Shown: positions 1 to 8,992 of the stretch, in pieces
Numbering within the stretch: the stretch's first letter is position 1
Layout: the number at the start of each line of letters is the position of its first letter
DNA from: JAJKJG01 sp036556825
GTDB lineage: Bacteria > Pseudomonadota > Alphaproteobacteria > Rhizobiales > Beijerinckiaceae
NCBI GenBank assembly: GCA_036556825.1
Contig: DATBIR010000016.1
Location: forward strand, 1-48,844
Reading direction: 5' to 3'
DNA: 48,844 nucleotides
Position numbers and translations under genes: made by a program
The notes under the pieces: generated by a model
The model's input: the letters and a program-made list of their open reading frames with translations, nothing else
Told to the model about the DNA's origin: nothing
The model's database searches: none

Positions 1-191
1 GTCCTGGATCCGGCCCGCGGGCCTGGACGGCAGGCCCCGCAACCGCTGCGGAACCGGAGTGCGCTCTGCGAGCTGAATGACCCGCGTGCCTTGCGCTCCC
101 GTTGCCGGTCGGGGCACGCGTTCTCCGCGAAACGGCATAGCCGCACCGATATGGCCCAAGAGCACGCATCCGCAGCTCCGGTGCCAGAACA

Positions 192-867
<676 letters not shown>

Positions 868-875
<8 letters not shown>

Positions 876-2094
876 GGATCGCCACCACGGGATCGAGCCT
901 GGCCGCGCGCAGGGCCGGCGCCATCGCCGCGACGAGGCCGGTCACCGTCGCAAGCACCGCGGTGGCGATGAACAGCTGCTGCTGCAGAACGAGCGGAAAC
1001 AGCTCGCTGCCGTCCGCTTGGCGCGCCAACGAATGCCAGTAGACCAGCCCGGCCGCACCGAGCGCCGAGCCTGCGAGAGAGCCGGCAAAGCCGAGGAGGC
1101 CGCCTTGCAGGAGAAACACCGCCAGGATTTGCCCGCGCCGGGTCCCCATGGCCCTGAGGATGCCGATATCCTTGGATCGCTGGATCACCGACACGACGAG
1201 AACGGCGGCGATGCCGAAGGCGACCGAGAGCCCGACGAAGATGCGGATCAACAGGTTCGTATTCTTCTGCGCCCGAACGGCGGTGAAGAACTGGGCGTTG
1301 GTCTTGATCCAGCTGTCGGCGTGCACCAGTTGCGCGGCCTGGATCTCCTGCGCGACGGTTTCGGCCGCATAGATGTCGCGAACCGCCATATCGATCGTGG
1401 TCACGCCGCCAATGATGCCGAGCAGCGACTGCGCGGTGCGCAGCGCGACGAAGGTGGTGCGCTGGTTGGCGCCCTTGTTGCCGAAATCCATCAGGCCGGA
1501 GATCGTCAAGGTCCTGATTGTCCCGGAGGCGGAACGGACGTTGAGCTTGTCGCCCACCGTGGCGCCAAGGTCCTTTGCGAGTTCGACGCCGATGACAATG
1601 TCCTCGCTGGTCAGCCGGGGCTGGCCGGCGACGATGTAGTCGGGAACGCGGACGATCTTGAAATAGGTCTCCGGTTCGACGCCGGTCATCGAGACCGACC
1701 GGCTGGCGTCGCCCCGCATCGCAAGCACCGATCCCCCTGCCGCCGGCGACACGACATCGACCTCGGGCATCGCCCGCGAGTCAGCGATGATCTTGCGCCA
1801 CTGGTCGATCGACAGAACGCGCTGGCTCGGCCGCTGAACGATCGGATCTTCGAAAACGGCCGGCCCCGCCCGCAGCGGCCGGGCCACCTGATCGGGCGGC
1901 AACAGCTGGATCTGGGGCTGCGAGGTGAGCACGCGCCTCAGAAAGTTCTGCTCGAGCCCCGCCAGCATCGCGGACATGAACACAATCACGCCGACCCCGA
2001 TGGCGATGCCGGCGAGGATGAACAACGTCTGGAGACGGCCTTCGCGCAGGAAACGAATGGCCGTGATCCACTCGAAGGGAACGAAGCGGTTCAT
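868..2094 (-). CDS. ABC transporter permease, FtsX/MacB type
   Basis: A 408-aa inner-membrane permease. It has one N-terminal membrane segment (about residues 20-42), a long periplasmic MacB-like core domain, and three C-terminal membrane segments with the FtsX-typical cytoplasmic stretch 'RSKDIGILRAMG' between the first two, where the ATPase usually docks. The chosen ATG at 2094 overlaps the stop of the fusion protein gene as ATGA (4 bp), a strong sign of translational coupling. The reading frame stays open far upstream, but there it only shadows the fusion protein gene. With its neighbours it should form a MacB/LolCDE-like mechanotransmission exporter. The substrate is unknown. Confidence 0.92.
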
Positions 2095-3425
2095 GGCTGA
2101 ACGGGCCGCAGCCGCTCCCCCGTGCGGATTCCGGCATTGGCCGGCACCACCAGGTCGTCCTCTCTGGCGCCATCCAGGATCTCGACCCGCGCGTTGCCGC
2201 GCAGTCCGAGCCGCACGGGCTGGCGATGGGCCCGTCCCTCCCGAATCCTCATGACCCAGGGATCGCCCGACATGGCGTCGCGCACCGACCGCTGCGGGAG
2301 GACGAGCGTCGCGGCCCGGCGGGCAACCTCGATATCGACCGACACCGTCATGTCCTGGCGCAGATAGGCCGGCGGGTCGGCCACGGTCAGCTTCACCTCG
2401 ACGGAGGCGCGGGCGATATCGATGCCGGGGTTGATGTAGGTCACGGTCGCCGAAAAGCGCTGATCCGCATAAGCGTCGGCGGATGCCACCGCCTGCTGTC
2501 CCAACGTGATCAGGCCGAGGTTGCGCTCGTCGATCTGGACAACGAGCTGGGTGTCGCCTGTCGGCGCAAGGACGAGCAGGGCGCGGCCGGGCTGCACGAC
2601 GGCTCCGCGCTCGACATTGCGCGCGATCAGGACGCCGTCGCGCGGGGCCGCGATGGTGGCGTAATCGAGCCGGGACCGTGCGGCGGCGAGGTTTGCCCTG
2701 GCCTGGTCGAGCTGGGTCTCGGCCATCACATAATCGCTGCCGCCGGGGCTCGCGGTGAAGACCTGGAACTGGCCCACGTTGGTTTGCGTGCGCGCCACAT
2801 CGAGCGCGCGCTGCGCATCGTCCAAAGCCGCGCGGGTCGCGTTGCCGTGACGGGCAAGCTCGGAGGTGCGGTCGAACGTCGCCTGGGCATTCCGCAGGGT
2901 CGCGTGCGCCTGGGCCAGGTTCTCCCGCGCCATCGGCAGCGTCAGCTCCTTGAGCTGACGCATGCGCGCTTCCGCCTGGGCCACGGCCCCTTGCGCCTGG
3001 ACGAACGCTGCCTCGAGCTCGTGCCGCTGCAGGGCGACGAGAGGCTGCCCCCGGGCGACATGCTGCCCCTGTTCGACCAGCACATCTGCGACCATGCCGG
3101 TGATCTGCGAACCGATCTCGACCCGAAACGGCGTCTCGACATGGCCGCTCGCGACGACGGTCTGGACCAGGTCGCCGCGTTGCACCCTGTCGACCACGAC
3201 TGCCGGGCCGATTAGAATGCGAGCCGCGTTCCAGGCGCCAAGTCCGAGGGCGAGCGCTGCTACCAGCACGAACCAGCGGTGCGCCCACAGCGCGGCAAGG
3301 AGACCACGCCGTTTCGAGCGTTTCGCGCTTGGCTGCCCTGGTTGCAACGGCCGAGGCCTGGGTGGCTCGTCGCCCTGCGGCGCGCGCAGCGCCGACCCGG
3401 CTCTTATCTCTTCACCGACGAACAT
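2091..3425 (-). CDS. HlyD/MacA-type membrane fusion protein of ABC exporter
   Basis: A 444-aa periplasmic adaptor. A cytoplasmic Arg/Pro-rich leader (1-49) is followed by one membrane anchor (about 50-70), the first lipoyl-like half (about 85-130), a long Ala/Gln/Arg-rich coiled-coil hairpin (about 130-235), the second lipoyl half and a beta-barrel ('YATIAAPRDGVLIARNVERG' marks the return strand). It should link the permease at 868-2094 to the outer membrane or periplasm. The ATG at 3425 was chosen because the frame upstream runs through non-coding-like sequence and the truncated HPF-like gene. An FNR/FixK-type box (3459-3472) lies 34 bp upstream of this start, so the operon may be induced at low oxygen. 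Confidence 0.9.
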   Translation of the reverse strand: MFVGEEIRAGSALRAPQGDEPPRPRPLQPGQPSAKRSKRRGLLAALWAHRWFVLVAALALGLGAWNAARILIGPAVVVDRVQRGDLVQTVVASGHVETPFRVEIGSQITGMVADVLVEQGQHVARGQPLVALQRHELEAAFVQAQGAVAQAEARMRQLKELTLPMARENLAQAHATLRNAQATFDRTSELARHGNATRAALDDAQRALDVARTQTNVGQFQVFTASPGGSDYVMAETQLDQARANLAAARSRLDYATIAAPRDGVLIARNVERGAVVQPGRALLVLAPTGDTQLVVQIDERNLGLITLGQQAVASADAYADQRFSATVTYINPGIDIARASVEVKLTVADPPAYLRQDMTVSVDIEVARRAATLVLPQRSVRDAMSGDPWVMRIREGRAHRQPVRLGLRGNARVEILDGAREDDLVVPANAGIRTGERLRPVQP

Positions 3426-3458
3426 GCGCGCAGGATAGGGGGAGGGGCAAAGCCGGCA

Positions 3459-3472
3459 TTGTTCCAGATCAA
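3459..3472 (-). promoter_or_regulatory. FNR/FixK-type box upstream of ABC export operon
   Basis: TTGTTCCAGATCAA: a perfect right half (ATCAA) and a left half with one mismatch, in the 14-bp spacing of the TTGAT-N4-ATCAA family. It lies 34-47 bp upstream of the membrane fusion protein start. One of five such sites in this cluster. Confidence 0.55.
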
Positions 3473-3532
3473 TCGCTTGCGCCTGCAGGCAGAACCGTGC
3501 TCCTGGTGGAGTGACCCGACGCCAGCGGACGG

Positions 3533-3763
3533 CTAGCTTTCGTGCCGCTTCACCTGGCCGCGCATCCGGCGCACCGGGTCCTGCAAGCGCCGGCGCGCTC
3601 GCTTGAACGCGTCGGCGATCGCGAACATTGGGTCGGCGTGGCGCTCGCCCAGCTGCGGCCTGCGCTCGACGTTGATGTCGTGGCCGCCGGGCAGGCTCAG
3701 GTAAACATTGACCTCGTATTGGCCGCCGGTGCGGTGGTGCTCGCCCGGCCCCTTCACCACCAC
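3533..3763 (-). pseudogene. HPF/RaiA-like ribosome hibernation protein, N-terminus missing
   Basis: The 76-aa product matches the C-terminal two-thirds of the HPF/RaiA (S30EA) fold: a strand 'VVVKGPGEHH', then 'YEVNVYLSLPGG', a strand at 'INVERRP' and the closing helix 'AIADAFKRARRRL', ending in the family-typical 'RGQVKRHE'. Full bacterial relatives are about 100-120 aa and begin with a strand and long helix of about 40 residues that are absent here. In-frame sequence continues the family pattern upstream for about 10 codons and then meets a stop at 3796-3794. Neither other frame restores the missing helix. The only start is a GTG at 3763. It is therefore a 5'-truncated gene, or a short remnant still translated. 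Intact relatives bind the 30S subunit and silence ribosomes under stress. Confidence 0.5.
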
Positions 3764-3903
3764 ACTGATGCGGCGATGCGGCCGGGATAATCGTCACCGG
3801 GCGGTGTCCGCGGCAGGTCATAGTGAAGCTGACCGTCGTCCGCGAACCAGCCGAATGCAGCCATTTTGCACGCTCAATGACCGAAGGCGGGCAACACGCT
3901 CCG

Positions 3904-4053
3904 CTACTCAGCCGTCTGCACAGGGACCGACGGCCTGAACCGCCCGGCCATGGCCGGACCATCGCGCTGCGTCTGATGCACGTAGACGGCACCGCGCCCG
4001 TCGACAGCGACGAAGGCCGCGTCAGAATCGTTACGCACGTCGCGTAATGCCAT
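3904..4053 (-). CDS. small hypothetical protein (49 aa)
   Basis: A possible 49-aa soluble protein beginning MALRDVRNDSD. The ATG at 4053 is preceded by GGAG at a 9-nt distance; an in-frame ATG 9 bp further upstream (4062) overlaps that site and is less likely. No signal peptide, membrane segment or known domain is visible. It lies between the truncated HPF-like gene and the FNR/FixK-type box at 4137-4150, so it would be the first gene transcribed leftwards from that divergent region. Support rests on the ribosome binding site and position only. Confidence 0.35.
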   Translation of the reverse strand: MALRDVRNDSDAAFVAVDGRGAVYVHQTQRDGPAMAGRFRPSVPVQTAE

Positions 4054-4136
4054 GGTGATCATCTCCAGGGCCGCCAACGTGACGAAGGTTGCCAAGGCGC
4101 GTGTGCCGGGCGATGCTCGGCCACGCGGGGCAGTTG

Positions 4137-4150
4137 TTGATCCTGGTCAA
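4137..4150. promoter_or_regulatory. FNR/FixK-type box in divergent region
   Basis: TTGATCCTGGTCAA, a near-perfect TTGAT-N4-(A/G)TCAA palindrome, fitting both the FNR and the FixK (TTGA-N6-TCAA) consensus. It is 69 bp upstream of the DUF2267 gene and 84 bp upstream of the small leftward gene. The best of the five sites in this cluster. Confidence 0.7.
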
Positions 4151-4218
4151 GTCCGTGGAGGCTCCAGTCTATTATGTGGATGTCAGAGGGGCGTTTGCCC
4201 GGGTGATGCGAGTTGACG

Positions 4219-4638
4219 ATGTCCGTCATTCCCGAACTGGACGAATGCGTCCGCGCGACCGACGAATGGGTCATTGACCTGAACCACCGTCTCGGCTGGC
4301 ATCACCGTGGCAGAGCCTATATTGCGTTGTGCAGCAGCCTGCACGCGCTCCGCGACGCTCTCCCACTGCAGGAGGCGATCTATCTCGCGGCGCAATTCCC
4401 GCCACTGCTGCGCGGCATCTACTACGAGGGCTGGCACCCGGCCGAATTGCCCGTCCGTCCCGACCGCGCATCGTTCGTGAGCCGGGTTCATGATGCCTTG
4501 CATCGGGATCTGGCGATCGACCCGGAGCAGGTCGCGAGAACCGTGCTTGCCCTGATCGCCGACCGCATCGACGCGGCCGAGCTGGAAAACGTCAAGGCGG
4601 CAACGCCAGCCGAATTGCGGACTTTGTGGCCAAGCTAA
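4219..4638 (+). CDS. DUF2267 domain protein
   Basis: A 139-aa soluble protein covering one DUF2267 domain. The family-typical pattern is clear: Trp near residue 17, 'SSLHALRDALPLQEA' in the middle helix pair and 'LLRGIYYEGW' following. No enzymatic role is established for this family; members often sit beside universal-stress genes, as here. ATG 4219 is preferred over the in-frame TTG at 4213, though neither has a strong ribosome binding site. The gene is followed after 108 bp by the universal stress protein gene on the same strand, and the FNR/FixK-type box at 4137 lies just upstream. The two may be one low-oxygen-induced unit. Confidence 0.85.
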   Translation: MSVIPELDECVRATDEWVIDLNHRLGWHHRGRAYIALCSSLHALRDALPLQEAIYLAAQFPPLLRGIYYEGWHPAELPVRPDRASFVSRVHDALHRDLAIDPEQVARTVLALIADRIDAAELENVKAATPAELRTLWPS

Positions 4639-4746
4639 GCCGCTGCCCCAAACACCGCTTTCCGGGGCGAGAAATTGCGATGCTGCGGGCTGGAAGCGAG
4701 GCCGACGCTCGTCACGCCCAGGCGCTGCCCATTCACGGAGCCTGGA

Positions 4747-5184
4747 ATGTACAAACATATCCTGGTCGCCACAGACGGTTCGGACCTGTCGGCGCGAGCG
4801 GTCGAGCACGGGGTCGCGCTCGCCCGCGCAGTCGGCGCAAAGGTGTCCTTCCTTGCCGTCACGCCCACCCTGCACGACTTCCTCCTCGACGACGAGGAAC
4901 TGGAAGACCCGCACCCGAAATTCGACAAGATCATGAAGGACCGTGCCAAGCGCCATCTCGCCGCGGCCGGAGCCGTCGCTGCGGCGGCCCAGATCAGCTT
5001 CGACAAAATCCACCGCGAAGCGGACCACCCCTACGAAGAAATCATCCGCGTCGCCGAGACGAAACGCTGCGGTCTCATCGTCATGGCCTCGCACAGCCGC
5101 CGCGGCGTGTCAGCGCTACTGCTCGGCAGCGAAACCAGCAAGGTGCTCGCGCATTCGACGCTACCGGTCCTGGTCGTCCGCTGA
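4747..5184 (+). CDS. universal stress protein, UspA family
   Basis: A 145-aa single-domain Usp. It opens with the family signature 'ILVATDGSDLSARAV' and closes with the nucleotide-loop region 'LIVMASHSRRG' followed by 'LLLGSETSKVLAHSTLPVLVV', which matches the ATP-binding G-2x-G-9x-G-S/T type only in part (no canonical GxxG after MASH). The ATG at 4747 has GGAG six bases upstream. Usp proteins are cytoplasmic stress-tolerance proteins that dimerise. The position after DUF2267 and near an HPF remnant fits a hypoxia or stationary-phase cluster. No partner is visible in sequence. Confidence 0.93.
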   Translation: MYKHILVATDGSDLSARAVEHGVALARAVGAKVSFLAVTPTLHDFLLDDEELEDPHPKFDKIMKDRAKRHLAAAGAVAAAAQISFDKIHREADHPYEEIIRVAETKRCGLIVMASHSRRGVSALLLGSETSKVLAHSTLPVLVVR

Positions 5185-5226
5185 TCCCGGGACGACATGC
5201 GTGCGAATCGTGGCCGCCCTTCGGCG

Positions 5227-5484
5227 TCACTGACGGGAGTGGAGAGCTGCGCCCATGCGCTTGGCCAGAGGTGCCCGTGGCATTCGCATCTCTTCCGTCG
5301 CACACGCGTCGGAACGGACCGACCAGTGAGGGATCTGCTCCAGCTTGCAGAACAGCGCCCGGGCCGGCTCGATCGCGGCGTCGGCGTTCTCGGCGTCGAC
5401 CTCGACCGCCCGCTGGCAGACGGACGTCTCGCGACCGGTGTCGCCGCAGACGGTCTTGAAGAACGTGACGCGGTAGCGAGGCAT
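5227..5484 (-). CDS. conserved hypothetical protein (85 aa)
   Basis: An 85-aa soluble protein beginning MPRYRVTFFKTV. The ATG at 5484 is preceded by AGGAGGA at a 6-nt spacing, a strong ribosome binding site. It has a strand-rich N-terminus, an Ala/Glu helix in the middle ('DAENADAAIEPARALF') and a basic tail; no named domain was recognised. An FNR/FixK-type box (5543-5556) lies 59 bp upstream. It is convergent with the universal stress protein gene. The function is unknown. Confidence 0.75.
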   Translation of the reverse strand: MPRYRVTFFKTVCGDTGRETSVCQRAVEVDAENADAAIEPARALFCKLEQIPHWSVRSDACATEEMRMPRAPLAKRMGAALHSRQ

Positions 5485-5542
5485 GTGGGATCCTCCTCGA
5501 TGAAGTGATCTGCTCTTTATAGCGGCATCGAATCAGGCCGCT

Positions 5543-5556
5543 TTGCGCGCGATCAA
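5543..5556 (-). promoter_or_regulatory. FNR/FixK-type box upstream of 85-aa protein
   Basis: TTGCGCGCGATCAA fits TTG(A/C)-N6-(T/G)CAA, the FixK-type consensus, with a perfect ATCAA right half. It lies 59-72 bp upstream of the 85-aa gene and within the short gap after the NSS transporter stop. Confidence 0.55.
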
Positions 5557-5587
5557 ATCGACTGCTCGTGGCGGTTTGTGGGCCACG

Positions 5588-6946
5588 TTATCCGAATAGC
5601 GGTCCAAGCGTCACGACCACTATGGCGGGCACCACCACGAAGCGCAACGTGCCGCGCAACAGCCGGGCGCGAAAGTGCGACAAGGCCAGTTCCTCGCGCA
5701 GCATCACGCCCGGCAGCAGCCAGCCGGCAAAGACGGCGAGCAGCAACCCGCCGGCGGGCAGCATCAGGTTCGAGGTGAGATGGTCGATCACCTCGTAAAA
5801 GCCCGCCTCCTCGAAACCCGGCACGAAACCGAGAGGAGACCAGTCGCGCAGCACGTTGAAGGACAGGACGGTCACGATCCCGAGCGCCCAGCAGGCACCG
5901 CCCGAGACGATCGCGGCCCGGAGACGGGGCCACGACGCCTGTTGGGCGAGCCAGGCCACGGACAACTCCAGAAGCGAAATCGCCGAAGCCAGCGCCGCGA
6001 CAAACAGCAGCAGGTAGAAGCCAAAGGTCCACGCCCCGCCGTAAGGGAGCTGGGCGAAGGCGGCCGGCATCGTGATGAACATGAGCCCGGGCCCGCTCGC
6101 CGGATCGAGCCCCGCCTTGAAGACGATCGGGAAGACGGCGAAGCCCGCCAGAAGGGAAACCACCGTGTCGCCGACAATGGTGATAAGGGCCACCTCGCGC
6201 AAATCGATCTCGCGGCCGGCATATCCGGCATACGTGATCATCACGCCGAAGCCGACCCCGATCGAGAAGAAGCCGAGACCGAGGGCTTCCAGGGCGCTGC
6301 CGAGCGAAAAGCCTGCGAGATCAAAGCGGAACAGGTATCGAGCAGCGGCCGGCGCATCGCCCGTGAGGCTGGAAAATACGGCGAGAGCCATGATCATGAG
6401 GATCAGAACGGGCATCAGCACCTTGCAGGCCACCTCGATGCCGGCGGCGATGCCGCGGGCGACCACCATGGTCGTGATCGTCATGAAGACGGCGTGAAAC
6501 GCCATCATGCGCAGCGGTGCGGCAAGAAGAGCGTCGAAGCGCTGCTGCGGCTCGACAGCCGGCGCCTCGGTGCTCCCCAGCAATGCTGCGAGTGCATAAT
6601 CGAGCGTCCAGCCGCCGACCACCGAGTAGAAGCTCAAGATCAGGAAGCCGGTCAGAACGCCCAAGGTGCCGATGAGTCCCCAGCGCGGCGAGCGGGCGTG
6701 GCTCCGGGCGACGCGGGCAAGTGCCGTCGCCGGATCGGCGCCGCCCCTGCGGCCGACCGCGAACTCGGCCAGCATCAACGGCAGCACCACCAGCAGCACG
6801 CCCGCGAGATAACAGAACACGAAGGCGCCGCCGCCATTCGTGCCGACCTCGTAGGGAAACTTCCAGATGCTGCCGAGCCCGACGGCGGAGCCAATCGTGG
6901 CGAGTGCGAAGCCGACGCGTCCGGACCAGTGTTCGCGCTCAGTCAT
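5588..6946 (-). CDS. sodium-dependent transporter, NSS/SNF family
   Basis: A 452-aa polytopic membrane protein of the neurotransmitter:sodium symporter family, with about 11-12 hydrophobic segments. The first segment carries the hallmark 'IGSAVGLGSIWKFPYEVG' with the unwound Gly-rich centre that binds Na+ and substrate in LeuT relatives. The length is typical of bacterial members. The likely substrate is an amino acid or related compound, but it cannot be specified. ATG 6946 is the only sensible start, with a weak ribosome binding site. It is divergent from the P-type ATPase, with 166 bp between the starts that contain the FNR/FixK-type site at 7023. Confidence 0.93.
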   Translation of the reverse strand: MTEREHWSGRVGFALATIGSAVGLGSIWKFPYEVGTNGGGAFVFCYLAGVLLVVLPLMLAEFAVGRRGGADPATALARVARSHARSPRWGLIGTLGVLTGFLILSFYSVVGGWTLDYALAALLGSTEAPAVEPQQRFDALLAAPLRMMAFHAVFMTITTMVVARGIAAGIEVACKVLMPVLILMIMALAVFSSLTGDAPAAARYLFRFDLAGFSLGSALEALGLGFFSIGVGFGVMITYAGYAGREIDLREVALITIVGDTVVSLLAGFAVFPIVFKAGLDPASGPGLMFITMPAAFAQLPYGGAWTFGFYLLLFVAALASAISLLELSVAWLAQQASWPRLRAAIVSGGACWALGIVTVLSFNVLRDWSPLGFVPGFEEAGFYEVIDHLTSNLMLPAGGLLLAVFAGWLLPGVMLREELALSHFRARLLRGTLRFVVVPAIVVVTLGPLFG

Positions 6947-7022
6947 GAGGCCGTCGTTTCATCGCGATGCGTTCGCGCCCGATCATATTCCAGACAAAGA
7001 GCAGCCCGACCGGCAATATGCA

Positions 7023-7036
7023 TTGCGCTCGCTCAA
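7023..7036 (+). promoter_or_regulatory. FNR/FixK-type box between NSS transporter and P-type ATPase
   Basis: TTGCGCTCGCTCAA fits the TTG(A/C)-N6-(T/G)CAA pattern, 77 bp upstream of the GTG start of the P-type ATPase. Both outer halves match but the inner bases are less palindromic than at 4137, so this is the weakest of the five. Confidence 0.42.
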
Positions 7037-7112
7037 GGCGCACCGCCCCGGCGTAACGAAAAGTCGAGACCACATGGCAACATCGACATGGCAACATCCG
7101 GAGAGCGCCCAC

Positions 7113-8948
7113 GTGAGCACAAAAGGTCCATACAAGCTCATTCCGGCCGTGCTCATGCTGTGGCCCGCGGCAGGACTCGCCGCCGGCTTCGCCGTCCGTC
7201 TTGTCGGGCCCGATGGCGCTGCCGACGTCATCTGGACGCTTGCGACGATTCCCGTTCTCCTGGCGCTTGCCGTCGAGATCGCCACCAGCCTGCGCCGCGG
7301 CGACGTCGGCCTCGACATCGTCGCCTTCATCTCGATGACCGCGGCCCTGGCCTTCGGCGAGACGCTCGCGGCGGTCGTCGTGGCCCTGATGTATGCCGGC
7401 GGCCAGTATCTGGAGAGCTTCGCCGAGCGGCGGGCTGGCCGCGAGATGACCGCCCTGCTCACCCGCATGCCACGCACCGCGCTGCGCAAACGCGGTGGGG
7501 AGATCGAGGAAGTGGCTCTTGAGGCGATCACCCCGGGCGACCGCCTGCTGGTCCGCACGGGAGATGTCCTGCCCGTGGACGGCACCGTGGCGACCGGCGT
7601 GGCCGTGCTCGACCAGTCGGCGCTCACCGGAGAATCCCTGCCTGTCCGGCATGAGGGCGGACAGGCAGTCGTGAGCGGCGTCACCAATGTCGGCGATGCC
7701 TTCGAGCTCACCGCATCGCAGCCAGCCGCCGCGAGCACCTATGCGAGCATCATCAGGCTGGTCGAGGCGGCGCAGCGCACGAAGGCGCCGATGGCGCGCC
7801 TCGCCGACCGGTACGCGATCGCTTTCCTGGCGGCAACGTTGGCGCTGGCGGGCGGCGCGTGGGTCTGGAGCGGCGATCCGATCAGGGCGCTTTCGGTGCT
7901 CGTGATCGCCACGCCCTGCCCGCTGATCCTGGCGGTTCCGGTGGCGATCGTGTCCGGCATGTCGCGGGCCGCCAGGTGCAACGTGCTCGTCAAAGGCGGC
8001 CAGGCGCTGGAAGCGCTCGCCGGGGTGCGCACGCTCGTCCTCGACAAGACCGGAACGATCACCCTTGGCGCCGCCCGCCTCGTGGCGACGCACCTCCGCG
8101 GCAACCTCGGCAAGGACGAGATCCTGCGTATCGCGGCTTCGCTCGACCAGGCTTCCGCGCACGTGATCGCCGGCGCGCTGGTGACGGAAGCCCGGCAACG
8201 GGGGCTCGCCCTGACAAGCCCATCAGAGGTCGTCGAAATGCCGGGCCTCGGCGTCGAAGGCACCGTCGATGGCCACAAGGTGGCGGTCGGCGGTCCCGAC
8301 TTCGTGCGCCGGCGCCTGCGCGGCGATGTCGCCTGGACCGAGCCGAGCCTGCCGGCCGGCGCACTCGCTGTGGCAGTCGCCATCGACCGAGACCTCGCCG
8401 GCCTCCTGGTCTTCGCCGATCCGGTTCGCGCCGAGACGGCTGTCTTGCTCGACGGCCTGAAGAAGCATGGCATCGGCCGCGTCATCCTCGCCACCGGAGA
8501 CCGGCGCGATGTGGCGGACGCGATCGTCCACGGGCTTCCCTTCGACGCGATCAGGACGGATCTCAGTCCGGATGAGAAGATCGACGTCGTGCGTGGCGAG
8601 CGCGCGCGGGACCGGGTGATGATGGTCGGGGATGGGGTCAACGATGCCCCGGCGCTCGCCGCGGCCGATGTCGGGGTCGCCATGGGGGCGCGGGGAGCGA
8701 CGGCGGCGGCGGAAGCTGCCGACGTGGTCCTGCTCGCCGACCGCCTCGACCCGTTGCTCCCGGCGGTGATGATCGCGCAGGAGACGAAGCGCATTGCCCT
8801 GCAAAGCGTCTGGGCCGGGATGGGCCTCTCGATGGTCGGCATGGGCGCAGCGGCGCTCGGCTACCTCACACCGGTGCAAGGCGCCCTGATCCAGGAAGGC
8901 ATCGACGTCGCGGTCGTGCTCAACGCATTGCGCGCGCTCAGGGACTGA
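7113..8948 (+). CDS. heavy-metal-type (P1B-like) P-type ATPase
   Basis: A 611-aa cation pump with no N-terminal metal-binding (HMA) domain. Motifs, numbered from the GTG at 7113: TGES (172-175, actuator), TPCP (267-270, metal-site helix), DKTGT (311-315, phosphorylated Asp), TGD (461-463) and GDGVNDAP (506-513). GTG 7113 was chosen because GGAGAG sits seven bases upstream; the in-frame ATG at 7074 would add 13 residues. The TPC triplet differs from the CPC of Cu pumps. The nucleotide-domain His-Pro pair expected of P1B pumps is replaced by SAHV (348-351). The metal cannot be assigned. It probably exports a transition metal across the inner membrane. Confidence 0.9.
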   Translation: MSTKGPYKLIPAVLMLWPAAGLAAGFAVRLVGPDGAADVIWTLATIPVLLALAVEIATSLRRGDVGLDIVAFISMTAALAFGETLAAVVVALMYAGGQYLESFAERRAGREMTALLTRMPRTALRKRGGEIEEVALEAITPGDRLLVRTGDVLPVDGTVATGVAVLDQSALTGESLPVRHEGGQAVVSGVTNVGDAFELTASQPAAASTYASIIRLVEAAQRTKAPMARLADRYAIAFLAATLALAGGAWVWSGDPIRALSVLVIATPCPLILAVPVAIVSGMSRAARCNVLVKGGQALEALAGVRTLVLDKTGTITLGAARLVATHLRGNLGKDEILRIAASLDQASAHVIAGALVTEARQRGLALTSPSEVVEMPGLGVEGTVDGHKVAVGGPDFVRRRLRGDVAWTEPSLPAGALAVAVAIDRDLAGLLVFADPVRAETAVLLDGLKKHGIGRVILATGDRRDVADAIVHGLPFDAIRTDLSPDEKIDVVRGERARDRVMMVGDGVNDAPALAAADVGVAMGARGATAAAEAADVVLLADRLDPLLPAVMIAQETKRIALQSVWAGMGLSMVGMGAAALGYLTPVQGALIQEGIDVAVVLNALRALRD

Positions 8949-8992
8949 CGAGGGCGGCGCGCCATTGACCAGACTGCCGCCACCGCCGGCCG

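Noticed and set aside
3754..3864. 36-codon frame 'MAAFGWFADDGQLHYDL...' upstream of the HPF-like remnant
   Set aside because: Checked as the possible missing N-terminus after a frameshift, but it does not resemble the first strand and helix of HPF/RaiA.
8954..8986. GGCGGC...GCCGCC inverted repeat between the P-type ATPase and adaptor stops
   Set aside because: Only six pairs around a 21-nt loop and no T-run; too weak for a terminator call.
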